Assembly (NCBI GenBank): GCA_018335855.1
Contig: JAGXRM010000010.1
Coordinates: 1 to 64,000, forward strand
Source of the DNA: Clostridiales bacterium
Lineage (GTDB): Bacteria; Bacillota; Dethiobacteria; Dethiobacterales; Dethiobacteraceae
DNA length: 64,000 nt
Direction of reading: 5' to 3'
Shown here: positions 42,788 to 50,959 of the stretch, one piece after another
Layout: every line of letters begins with the position of its first letter
Position numbering within the stretch: position 1 is the stretch's first letter
The notes under the pieces: model-generated
The model's database searches: none
Seen by the model: only the letters and a program-made list of their open reading frames with translations
Told to the model about the DNA's origin: nothing
Position numbers and translations under genes: made by a program

Positions 42788-43372
42788 CTAATTGCATGTC
42801 AGGCCGTGGAGATAAAAATCCAGTATTTTATCCACCACACACTCGGATTCCGCTAAAGGCAGTTCTGTAAGAATAACGGCAACCCAGAGGCTGGAAAAGG
42901 TGCCCATAATAATCTGTGAAACCACTTTAACATCGATATTACGAAATTCACCGTTGTTTATTCCCTCAATTAACAACTCTGAAATAAAGCGTTCCATTTT
43001 AGCATGACGCTCTTTTGCCGCCTCAATGCCTGGTCGGGGGAGCCGCCGCTCACCTGCTAAAATCCGGGCTGCCGCCGCATACTTCTCAATAAAGTGGAGG
43101 TGGTAATGAAATAAGTTTTTAAGTTTTTCTTCCACTGATTCCGGTTCCCGCACAGCAGCAAGAGCTTCGCGGAAATAGACATTGGAGCTTTCCTGAATCA
43201 TTTCCTTAAACAGCTCTTCTTTACTGCTAAAATAGCCGTAAACCGTCCCTTTGCCCACGCCGGCCCGTTCCGCGATTTCTTCCATTTTAACCTGGTGAAA
43301 AGGGCGCTCGCTGAAGATTTCCATTGCCGCAGCAAGAATCCTACCTTTTTTATTTAACTCTTCAACGATCAT
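42788..43372 (-). CDS. TetR/AcrR-family regulator of the efflux operon
   Basis: A 194-residue TetR protein. The helix-turn-helix occupies residues about 10-55 (GRILAAAMEIFSERPFHQVK, EEIAERAGVGKGTVYGYFSS). The remaining helical domain would bind the inducer. It is the last gene of the adaptor-RND-TolC operon, two bases from the TolC-like gene. A 28-bp palindrome of TetR type stands before the first gene, so autoregulation of the whole operon is likely. Confidence 0.92.
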   Translation of the reverse strand: MIVEELNKKGRILAAAMEIFSERPFHQVKMEEIAERAGVGKGTVYGYFSSKEELFKEMIQESSNVYFREALAAVREPESVEEKLKNLFHYHLHFIEKYAAAARILAGERRLPRPGIEAAKERHAKMERFISELLIEGINNGEFRNIDVKVVSQIIMGTFSSLWVAVILTELPLAESECVVDKILDFYLHGLTCN

Positions 43373-43373
43373 C

Positions 43374-44480
43374 TTAATTAACCGTAAGGCCGGTTTTTAA
43401 ACGCCAGTTCAGGTAATCGAGATAATAATCGAACTGTTCGTTTACAAGTTTGGCCTCCTGTTCGGACAAGCCCAGCATAGTGTCAATCACTTCGCCCTGG
43501 GTGGCCACACCCAGTTCGTAGCGAAGTACAGATAGCCGGTAATTCTCTGCAGCTAAATTCACACTCTTCTGCAGCGCCGTCAGTTGCTTTTCTTTACCGG
43601 CTAACTGCTGGTACAGAGCAAAAACCTCTAACCGGACGCGGTCTTCGGCAAGTTTTACATATAACTTTGCTTCTTCTTTACTAATTTCGGCAATTTCATA
43701 AGCTTCATCAGATGTTCCAAACTTAAATTTAGTGTATGCCAGGGCAGCATCGGCAATAGTAACGCCGCTACGTGCTTTCATGAGATCAATATTATTGTTC
43801 AGGGCACGGCTAATACCACTCGCCAGGTCGAATCCTCCAACATCGGGGAGGGTAAAGGATTCGTCTAAATACACAGAATCAGTAAGCTCACGGCCCATAG
43901 TCATGTTAAGTGTTGCTTCTGAAATGGTAACAGCGCTTTCCAGTTGAAAGTTTGCAGCTTCCATCGTTGCCACATAAGCCTCTGCCCTCATAACCTCGCT
44001 ACGGGACACCGTACCAGTTTGATACGCAACATCGGCCAAACGCTTGAGGTCTTTTGCGCGGTCCAGGCTACGTTCCATAATTGCTTTTTGTTCCCGCGCT
44101 TTAATTAGGCGAAGGTAGCTTTCCTGAGCATCAAAGGCCAACTGGTGCCGTGTAATCTCTTCCTGTTTTTCGGCGATTGCCTTATCAGATTCGGCCTTTA
44201 CAGTGTCTATAAAAACAAATCTAAACATTGCGTCTTCGCCTTCAACAGGCTTTACCGTGTTTAATAGTCTACGATAAACATCAGCAATCTTTTCTGTCAT
44301 ATCGTAATTCAAGTTACTTTTACGAGTCCCATACTCCGCCAGTTTCATGCGCGGATTCTTCATCACCGCCTGTTCCACAGCACCGCGCAGAGTCAGCCGT
44401 TCATTTGCTACCACAAAGCCGGCAGCGGCAGTAAGCAGAATCGCCCCTAACAGAGCTATGACAATCCATCTTTTTTTCAT
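43374..44480 (-). CDS. TolC-family-like protein lacking an obvious beta-barrel
   Basis: A 368-residue exported protein. Signal peptide 1-26 (WIVIALLGAILLTAAAGFVV). Long alpha-helical coiled-coil repeats follow in the OEP pattern (LTLRGAVEQAVMKNPRMKLA; GTVSRSEVMRAEAYVATMEA; YRLSVLRYELGVATQGEVID). Where TolC has membrane beta-strands between helices, only short stretches are seen (near residues 80-95 and 245-260). In a monoderm such a protein could be a periplasm-like partner rather than a pore. ATGA overlap with the RND gene. Confidence 0.82.
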   Translation of the reverse strand: MKKRWIVIALLGAILLTAAAGFVVANERLTLRGAVEQAVMKNPRMKLAEYGTRKSNLNYDMTEKIADVYRRLLNTVKPVEGEDAMFRFVFIDTVKAESDKAIAEKQEEITRHQLAFDAQESYLRLIKAREQKAIMERSLDRAKDLKRLADVAYQTGTVSRSEVMRAEAYVATMEAANFQLESAVTISEATLNMTMGRELTDSVYLDESFTLPDVGGFDLASGISRALNNNIDLMKARSGVTIADAALAYTKFKFGTSDEAYEIAEISKEEAKLYVKLAEDRVRLEVFALYQQLAGKEKQLTALQKSVNLAAENYRLSVLRYELGVATQGEVIDTMLGLSEQEAKLVNEQFDYYLDYLNWRLKTGLTVN

Positions 44481-47400
44481 GACACAACCTCCCCGGTTAC
44501 TTCTTTTTTCCTTCTGCCTTGAATTCTTGTACTCAGGTCTTCCATGATACTGTAGATTACCGGTACCACCAACAGTGTCAGCAGTGTTGACGCGAGCAGT
44601 CCCCCGATTACTACGGTAGCCAGTGGCGCATATGTTTCCGACCCGGAGCCAATGCCGAGAGCCAGGGGAAACATGCCGAGAACTGTCGTTAGCGTTGTCA
44701 TCAGGATGGGGCGCAGACGAACCGGTCCCGCCTCAAGAATCGCATCCCGGGTAGGCATGCCCCGCTCCCGTAACTTGTTTATATAGTCCACTAACACGAT
44801 GGCGTTGTTCACCACAATGCCGGAGAGCATAATCAGGCCAATAAAGGCCGGCACGTTGAGGGTCCTGCCCGTGATTACCAAAGAAAGCACAACGCCGATA
44901 AAGGTTTGCGGCAGTGCAAACATAATGATAAATGGATGCAAAAGCGACTCAAACTGTGCTGCCATAATCATATAGACTAACAGAATTGCCAGGATTAGCG
45001 CCTGGCCAAGTGCGCCAAAAGAGTCCGCCATCTGCTCCTGTTCACCGCCGAAATTGACGGAATACCCTGGTGGGAGAGATAGCTCGTTAAGGCCTTTTTG
45101 AATATCTGAAACAACAGGACCAAGAGCACGGCCGACAAGCTGTGCCGTTACACGGGCACTACGAACCTGGTCATTACGTGAGATACTCATCGCGCCGATC
45201 TCACGGCTGAATTCGGCTACTTCGACAAGCGGTACACGCAGTCCGGTGGGAGTCAGAATTTCAATACGCTCTAAATCTGCCACACTGTTACGCAATTCTT
45301 CCGGTAGTTGCAGGCGCACATCCAGTTCCCGCCCGCCCGTGCGGTAACGTGTTACCACTTGGCCGCTGAGCGCGGTGCGCAACGTGCTGGCAACCGTCAT
45401 GGGCTGGATGCCGTATGCGGCCGCTTTTTCTCTGTCCACCGTCACACGAAGTTCGGGCCAGCCCCTGTCAAAACTGGATGACACTTCCCTTGTTCCGTCC
45501 ACATTTTCCACAATCCGCTGCACTTCATTGGAAATCTGCCTCATGATATCCAACGAGTCGCCTTTAATCATAATGTCCACAGGAGCACCTGCTCCACCCA
45601 TACTCATATTTTGGGACGGGCGCACTTTTATTTCCGCACCTGGAATCGTGCGAACAGCCAGCCGTATTTTTTCTGCCACTTGGTCGTTATCCAGCCGCCG
45701 TTTGTTCAAATCGGTCATGCGGATATCCATGGAAGCGCGGTTGCTGTTCCCGCCGGCACCCATACTCATCCCACCGGATTCACCAATGGTTGCAAACATG
45801 TAGCTTACTTCTTCTACGCCTTTCAGGCGGTTTTCAATCTCTTCTACAACAACCTGCGTCTCATCCATTGATGAGCCGTCAGAAAGCCTAACCGAAACGG
45901 TAAGCCAGCTGTCATCCATACCGGGAATGAATTCCGTGCCGACAAGCGGCACAAGTGCGAGGCTGCCAACAAACGACACAACCATAATAGCCACAGTTAA
46001 TTTACGGTGACTGAGCGCCCAATGCAGTGTACGTCCGTAAAAATGATCAACTTTCTTAAAGAAACGGGCGAACCGGGCCGAAAGTTTGCTGATGCCAGTG
46101 CCGTTAACATTCCCGTTGCCGTTACCGTTTTTCGGAATTTTTAATAGCTTCGAGGAAAGAACGGGTACTACCGTCAGCGCTACCGCCAAGGACGCAAAAA
46201 GGGCAAAACTGACTGTCTTGGCCATGGAACTAAAGAGCTGAGCCGCGATGCCTTCAACGAACATCACAGGTAAAAACACAACGATGGTAGTGAGTGTTGC
46301 GGCGATAATCGCATCCGCCACTTCGCTGCTGCCGACAGCGGCAGCTTCTTTTGCTCGCATTCCTTCCTGCCTGTGGCGGAAGATATTTTCCAGAATAACA
46401 ATGGCATTGTCAACCATCATACCGATACCCAGGGCCAGGCCGCCCAGTGTAATCATGTTCAGCGTCAGGCCGTTAAAGTACATCAGCACAAACGTGGAGA
46501 TAATCGATACCGGCATGGCTAAAGCGATAACCAGTGTGCTGCGCAGGTTGCGCAGGAACAGATACAGCACGAAAATAGCAAGAACGGCACCGATTAAACC
46601 AATGCGAATCACGTTATCTATAGAGTCATTAATAAACTCCGCCTGATCGAAGAGGACGTTGATGCCGCTCCCTTCGGGCATATTCCGTTGCAACCCGTCA
46701 ATGGCGCGGTGCACGGAATTGGCGACTTTGACGGTATTGGCATCCGACTGTTTAAAGATAACCATGGCGATACCCGGACTTCCGTCAAGGCGCATCCGTT
46801 GGTTCTGCTGTTTAAAACCGTCTTTTACGGTCGCCACATCATGCAGAAATAGCGTACCCGCCTGATTGTTCATGATCACCAGGTTTTCCACGTCTGCGAG
46901 ACTGCGGTATTCCCCGATAGAGCGGACACGAAGCTCACTGCTTCCTTCGACAAGCCGGCCCGCTGAAACATTCAGGTTGCCGGCTCGCAGCAACTGGCTC
47001 AACTGGTCAATACTCAAACCGTGAGAGGCGAGTCTGGCCGGGTCCACTTCCACCTGGATTTCCCGTTCCACACCGCCGTACACATTAACGGAAGCTACGC
47101 CTTCAATCCTTTCCAACCGCGGCTTCACCACATCTTCGGCCACTCGTTTCAGTTCCTCAGGAGACATATCCCCCATGACTGCCATTGACATAACAGGCAT
47201 CATGGACGGGTCAAACTGAAATACCATGGGAGACTGAACATCACTGGGCAGAAACCCTTTAACCATATCTATTTTTTCACGCACATCGAGGGCGCGGTAA
47301 TCCATGTCCGTCCCCCATGAGAACTCCAGCATAACAACAGAACTGTTCTGCGAGGACGTGGACGAGATTTTTTCCACGCCCGGGACGGTGGCCAGCGTCT

Positions 47401-47605
47401 CCTCCAGGGGCCTGGTAACCATCGCCTCCACTTCTTCCGGAGACGCACCATCATAGGTAGTAAAAACGGCCATCATGGGAAACTTCATTTCTGGCAGTAA
47501 ATCTAAGGGCAAATTAATAAATGAAAACACGCCAAGCACCAGGACGATGCAAACTGCCATTAATACGGCGATTGGACGTTTTATTGCCTGGGCCGGGAGC
47601 CTCAT
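44477..47605 (-). CDS. RND-family efflux permease (AcrB/MdtB/CusA superfamily)
   Basis: A 1042-residue transporter of full RND size with twelve membrane helices in two six-helix halves: helix 1 PIAVLMAVCIVLVLGVFSFI, helices 2-6 about 335-500, helix 7 about 540, helices 8-12 about 870-1030. Each half carries a porter domain. Landmarks: MPVSIISTFVLMYFNGLTLN and the helix-4 GIGMMVDNAIVILENIFRHR with its proton-relay Asp. A low-complexity loop encodes NGNGNGNVNGTG between halves. It exports drugs, lipids or metals; substrate unclear, but absence of a methionine-cluster metal motif makes heavy metals less likely. Confidence 0.94.
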   Translation of the reverse strand: MRLPAQAIKRPIAVLMAVCIVLVLGVFSFINLPLDLLPEMKFPMMAVFTTYDGASPEEVEAMVTRPLEETLATVPGVEKISSTSSQNSSVVMLEFSWGTDMDYRALDVREKIDMVKGFLPSDVQSPMVFQFDPSMMPVMSMAVMGDMSPEELKRVAEDVVKPRLERIEGVASVNVYGGVEREIQVEVDPARLASHGLSIDQLSQLLRAGNLNVSAGRLVEGSSELRVRSIGEYRSLADVENLVIMNNQAGTLFLHDVATVKDGFKQQNQRMRLDGSPGIAMVIFKQSDANTVKVANSVHRAIDGLQRNMPEGSGINVLFDQAEFINDSIDNVIRIGLIGAVLAIFVLYLFLRNLRSTLVIALAMPVSIISTFVLMYFNGLTLNMITLGGLALGIGMMVDNAIVILENIFRHRQEGMRAKEAAAVGSSEVADAIIAATLTTIVVFLPVMFVEGIAAQLFSSMAKTVSFALFASLAVALTVVPVLSSKLLKIPKNGNGNGNVNGTGISKLSARFARFFKKVDHFYGRTLHWALSHRKLTVAIMVVSFVGSLALVPLVGTEFIPGMDDSWLTVSVRLSDGSSMDETQVVVEEIENRLKGVEEVSYMFATIGESGGMSMGAGGNSNRASMDIRMTDLNKRRLDNDQVAEKIRLAVRTIPGAEIKVRPSQNMSMGGAGAPVDIMIKGDSLDIMRQISNEVQRIVENVDGTREVSSSFDRGWPELRVTVDREKAAAYGIQPMTVASTLRTALSGQVVTRYRTGGRELDVRLQLPEELRNSVADLERIEILTPTGLRVPLVEVAEFSREIGAMSISRNDQVRSARVTAQLVGRALGPVVSDIQKGLNELSLPPGYSVNFGGEQEQMADSFGALGQALILAILLVYMIMAAQFESLLHPFIIMFALPQTFIGVVLSLVITGRTLNVPAFIGLIMLSGIVVNNAIVLVDYINKLRERGMPTRDAILEAGPVRLRPILMTTLTTVLGMFPLALGIGSGSETYAPLATVVIGGLLASTLLTLLVVPVIYSIMEDLSTRIQGRRKKEVTGEVVS

Positions 47606-48798
47606 TGCAGGCCCCCCTCTTCCACCAGCACTGTTACGCCGTCACGCAGGAAATGCTGGCCCGCAGTGACTACCGGCTCTCCTGCGCCAAAACCGCTTGT
47701 AATCTCTGCGTGTGTATCATTCTTAAGACCAACGGCAACATCCCTTTTCACCGCTTTGCCTTCCTTAACGGTAAACAGATGATATTTCCCGTCCTGTTCA
47801 ATCAGGGCACTGCGTGGGACGAGAACCGCTCCGTCGCTGGCAGCCACATCAACCATCACACGGGCGAACATTCCAGGCCTTATCCCCGATGCATCAAACA
47901 CACGGATTTTAACAGGATAGGACTTGGTACCTGTGAGAGGGCTCGGTGCCACTTCCCGCACCTCACCGACAAATCTTTCGCCGGATACTTCGACTGTAAC
48001 AGCCATGCCTGGTGCCATTAGGCCTATCGTCTGCTCCGTCAACCGGGCGGTAACAGAAACGCCTTCAACGTTAATCATAGTAGCCACAGGCATTCCGGGC
48101 GAAGCCATATTTCCGACTTCGGCGCTAACCATCGCCACCACACCGTCGATGGGTGCTGTTATCCGGGAGTTATTATAATTTAGGCGGGCCATCTCCAGAC
48201 CGGCTTCCGCCTGCTTCACCTGGGCCGCCATTACTTCTATCTGGCCTTCACCGCGCTCATACAGATCCAGTTGCTGCTTTGCCAGGGTGTACTGGCTTTC
48301 CGCCACCAGGTACTGCATACGCGTCCCTTCCAACTGCTGCAGGGAAATTCCTCCCTGCGCATATAAAGCCTCCATCCGCTCCAAAGTTGACTTCGCATTA
48401 TTGTAATTCGCTTCGGCCTGCTGCTTTTGGGCAAGCGTCACGCCCGACTGGCCACTCTTCAGATTGGCACGTGCCATAGCCAGCGCCGCCTCTGCCTGTC
48501 TTAGCCCCACGGCCAACTCCTGCGCTTCCAATTCCACAAGCAAGTCGCCTTTTTTAACTTCCTGCCCCACCTGGACCGCTACCCGTGCAATACGCCCGGC
48601 GGTTTTCGGCACGACCTGCACTTCGCTTCCTGCCGTCACATCTCCACTGAAGTTCACTGATTCTTGGATGGAGCCGATGGCAACGGTTTCCAATCTTACG
48701 GGTATGGGATCCGGTTCGCCGGTGTCATCTTTTCCCCCGCAACCGGATAAAAGAACAGTTAGAGCCAAGGCTATTAATAAGACACGTTTTTTATTCAT
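47602..48798 (-). CDS. RND efflux periplasmic adaptor (HlyD/AcrA family) lipoprotein
   Basis: A 398-residue adaptor. Lipoprotein signal with lipobox LLSGCGG at residues 17-21. Barrel-sandwich half (VQVVPKTAGRIARVAVQVGQ), a long alpha-hairpin (residues about 90-200, QAEAALAMARANLKSGQSGV), and beta-barrel and membrane-proximal domains (GIRPGMFARVMVDVA, LVPRSALIEQDGKYHLFTVK). First gene of the operon, four-base overlap with the RND gene. It would link the pump to the TolC-like protein. Confidence 0.94.
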   Translation of the reverse strand: MNKKRVLLIALALTVLLSGCGGKDDTGEPDPIPVRLETVAIGSIQESVNFSGDVTAGSEVQVVPKTAGRIARVAVQVGQEVKKGDLLVELEAQELAVGLRQAEAALAMARANLKSGQSGVTLAQKQQAEANYNNAKSTLERMEALYAQGGISLQQLEGTRMQYLVAESQYTLAKQQLDLYERGEGQIEVMAAQVKQAEAGLEMARLNYNNSRITAPIDGVVAMVSAEVGNMASPGMPVATMINVEGVSVTARLTEQTIGLMAPGMAVTVEVSGERFVGEVREVAPSPLTGTKSYPVKIRVFDASGIRPGMFARVMVDVAASDGAVLVPRSALIEQDGKYHLFTVKEGKAVKRDVAVGLKNDTHAEITSGFGAGEPVVTAGQHFLRDGVTVLVEEGGLQ

Positions 48799-48867
48799 TG
48801 ATTTTCCTCCCGTTTCAATACATTCAGGGAAATTTATGCGGCATGTTCCCGTAATATGTTATTTTAC

Positions 48868-48895
48868 GACACCGACTGACCAGTCAGTCGGTGTC
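48868..48895. promoter_or_regulatory. 28-bp palindromic TetR operator
   Basis: GACACCGACTGAC and GTCAGTCGGTGTC are exact inverted arms around CA, 70-97 bp upstream of the adaptor gene. The GACTGACNNGTCAGTC core is typical of TetR-family operators. A TTGACA hexamer (minus strand, about 48897-48892) overlaps the palindrome, suggesting steric repression, though no good -10 is seen at 17 bp. Confidence 0.85.
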
Positions 48896-48995
48896 AAGCC
48901 AAAAAAATACCACATAGGGATATTTTACATGGGTAACTAATTCCCGTCAAGGATTTACACAAGTTTTTATTATCCCCTCTGTCTTATAGATCGAA

Positions 48996-49022
48996 AAAAG
49001 GCCCCAGTGTTTGGGGCCTTTT
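48996..49022 (-). terminator. Terminator of the sigma/anti-sigma operon
   Basis: AAAAGGCCCC pairs with GGGGCCTTTT, and on the minus strand the stem is followed by a T6 run. It lies four bases after the anti-sigma stop. Confidence 0.9.
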
Positions 49023-49025
49023 CGG

Positions 49026-50156
49026 TTAACTCTCAAGCCAGACAATAATACTCTGCATTTCTTTAGCACTTTTATCCATGCGGGACAGGTCTTCCACCAA
49101 AGCGTTAATTGATTGATTCAACTGTTCTGATTCTTCCCCGCGGGCAGCCATGCTTTGTTCCACCAGCTGCTGGTAATGGGCAAGTTTTAGTGCATAATCG
49201 CTGGTAATGTCGTCTTTAATCCGCTGTTCGGTAATCACTTTGCCCAGCGTATAGGCACTGTTAGCAAACTGATTTGCCTGTGCAAACGGCACCTCATAAC
49301 GATAGACTCTAATCAGGCGACCGTCGGTATTGAGCATTGTATACTCCACCGTGGGAGTCAGACCGTGCAAACTGGCGTTTGAGGCCAGTATTTTAGAAGC
49401 TTCTTCAAGCTGCGGCACGTAAACCTTGACCATCGTACCTTCTGTTATCCGTTTTTGACTAATAAAGATTTCGGGATCAGGCAAATCCACACTACTTAAA
49501 ACTACCGTTCTCGGAATGCGTTTTGGTACCTCTGCCACCACGATTGGTTCTTCTTTAACCGGGGCTTCATTCGTAACAACAGGGTCAGACTCTACAGGTT
49601 CAATGACTTCTACGATTTCCTGTACCGGATCTTCCGAAACGACTGCCACAAAGGCATCATTCGGCTCATCTGGCTCAGTAGGCTCAACCGGTACTTCAGC
49701 TACTTTCGGTTCTGTTTCAACAGGTTCTGGGGCCGGAGTTTCCGCAACGTTCCCGTCAATTACTGGTACGCTGGGTGCCGGACTCTCACTGACCGGTGTC
49801 GGGTCTACAAACCTGCCTGCCAAATAGTTGCTGACTACAAGATTATTCATTCCTAGCAGGAACAGCAGGGACGCTGCCATTGCCAGGCTTTTCAGTGGCA
49901 ATCTAAGGAAACGTCGCTCACGGGTAGCAACTTCTTCCTGCCGCAGTCGGCTCATTACCCGGTTGGTGAAATCAGGGGGAGGAGCGGCGTCGGGCTCCCT
50001 GACACTGCACAGTACTGAAAGAATCTGTTGCATTTCTGTGGTATAACGCTTACAGGATGTACAGCTTTCTAAGTGCGTTTGAAAGATATTCAATTGTGGC
50101 TCAGACAATAGATCGTCTAACCAATCAGACGTCAGCGCCCTTACCTCAGCGCAGTT
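49026..50156 (-). CDS. Anti-sigma factor with zinc-finger (zf-HC2) and extracytoplasmic domain
   Basis: A 376-residue protein. GTG 50156 is preferred: GGAGGG lies nine bases upstream and the protein then begins at the zf-HC2 motif (NCAEVRALTSDWLDDLLSEP; HLESCTSCKRY). The open frame reaches 50219 but that lies deep in the sigma gene. One membrane helix at about 88-105 (SLAMAASLLFLLGMNNLVV). A long Pro/Glu/Val-rich linker (about 115-215) leads to an extracellular domain with a coiled-coil end (from ITEGTMVKVYVPQLEEASKI), resembling DUF4349-type sensors. It would hold the ECF sigma factor until an envelope signal arrives. Confidence 0.88.
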   Translation of the reverse strand, partial: NCAEVRALTSDWLDDLLSEPQLNIFQTHLESCTSCKRYTTEMQQILSVLCSVREPDAAPPPDFTNRVMSRLRQEEVATRERRFLRLPLKSLAMAASLLFLLGMNNLVVSNYLAGRFVDPTPVSESPAPSVPVIDGNVAETPAPEPVETEPKVAEVPVEPTEPDEPNDAFVAVVSEDPVQEIVEVIEPVESDPVVTNEAPVKEEPIVVAEVPKRIPRTVVLSSVDLPDPEIFISQKRITEGTMVKVYVPQLEEASKILASNASLHGLTPTVEYTMLNTDGRLIRVYRYEVPFAQANQFANSAYTLGKVITEQRIKDDITSDYALKLAHYQQLVEQSMAARGEESEQLNQSINALVEDLSRMDKSAKEMQSIIVWLES

Positions 50157-50814
50157 CACGTACCCTCGCCCTCCTTTCCGTACAAAGCTGGCTATCTTCT
50201 TCTTCATGTTCTGAAGCACCCGCCCCGTTGAGATGTATCCCGGTGGTACGGGCCCTTGTCAGCACTTGTTTTCTTAGAGCATCCCTGGCTCTGCTGAGCC
50301 GGGAACGGACGGTTCCGATGGAACAATTTAATGTCACCGCGATTTCATCGTAGGACATGTCCTCGAGTTCACGGAGTAACAGTACCAATTTTTGTTCTTT
50401 AGGCAGGCCGTCCAATGAGTTTTGCATTAAATCACTCATTTGGCTTGCAAGAACTATATATTCAGGATTATTGTCCCATGAAGGGATTTCCCTGGTTAAA
50501 TTGCCTTCGTCTGTTCTGATTGGCTCATCCAGAGACACTGCCATATGTAACTGAGGCTTACGCTTTTCGTTTAGCCAGATATTCACGGTAATGCGGTGGA
50601 GCCAGGTCCCAAAATCGGCGTCACCGCGAAAACTGTGCAGAGCACGATAAGCTCGAATAAACGCTTCCTGAGCCAGGTCCTGGGCATCCGGCTGGTTGCC
50701 CGCAAGTTTCTGCGCCAACGCATAAACCCGGTCCTGGTAGAGCGTAACGAGCTGCTCAAAAGCGGCTAAGTCCTGCTTCTGTGCTCTGTTGACTAGTTGC
50801 CTGACAGCTTCCAT
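50146..50814 (-). CDS. ECF-type RNA polymerase sigma factor
   Basis: A 222-residue sigma-70 family protein. Region 2: FEQLVTLYQDRVYALAQKLA, DAQDLAQEAFIRAYRALHSF, ADFGTWLHRITVNIWLNEKR. Region 4: LPKEQKLVLLLRELEDMSYD, IAVTLNCSIGTVRSRLSRAR. The C-terminal tail (about 30 residues beyond region 4) is partly overlapped by the anti-sigma gene. GAGGAG precedes ATG 50814. Its own promoter matches the sigma-E type, so it is probably autoregulated. Confidence 0.93.
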   Translation of the reverse strand: MEAVRQLVNRAQKQDLAAFEQLVTLYQDRVYALAQKLAGNQPDAQDLAQEAFIRAYRALHSFRGDADFGTWLHRITVNIWLNEKRKPQLHMAVSLDEPIRTDEGNLTREIPSWDNNPEYIVLASQMSDLMQNSLDGLPKEQKLVLLLRELEDMSYDEIAVTLNCSIGTVRSRLSRARDALRKQVLTRARTTGIHLNGAGASEHEEEDSQLCTERRARVRELR

Positions 50815-50859
50815 TCTTTGGCTCCTCTGTCAGGTGCTAAAACTCTACCCTCACTTAAG

Positions 50860-50888
50860 TTAGACACAGCGTATAGGGTAAAAGTTCC
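50860..50888 (-). promoter_or_regulatory. ECF (sigma-E-like) autoregulatory promoter
   Basis: On the minus strand GGAACTT (50888-50882), 16 bp, then GTCTAA (50865-50860), about 46 bp before the sigma gene. This matches the well-known RpoE-type pattern GGAACTT-N16-TCTAA. Confidence 0.7.
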
Positions 50889-50959
50889 AATGCACCTTCT
50901 TTTTTTTCAAGTATACCAGATATTTTTTAGCCTTACCATTGGCAATTTTATGTTAAGCG

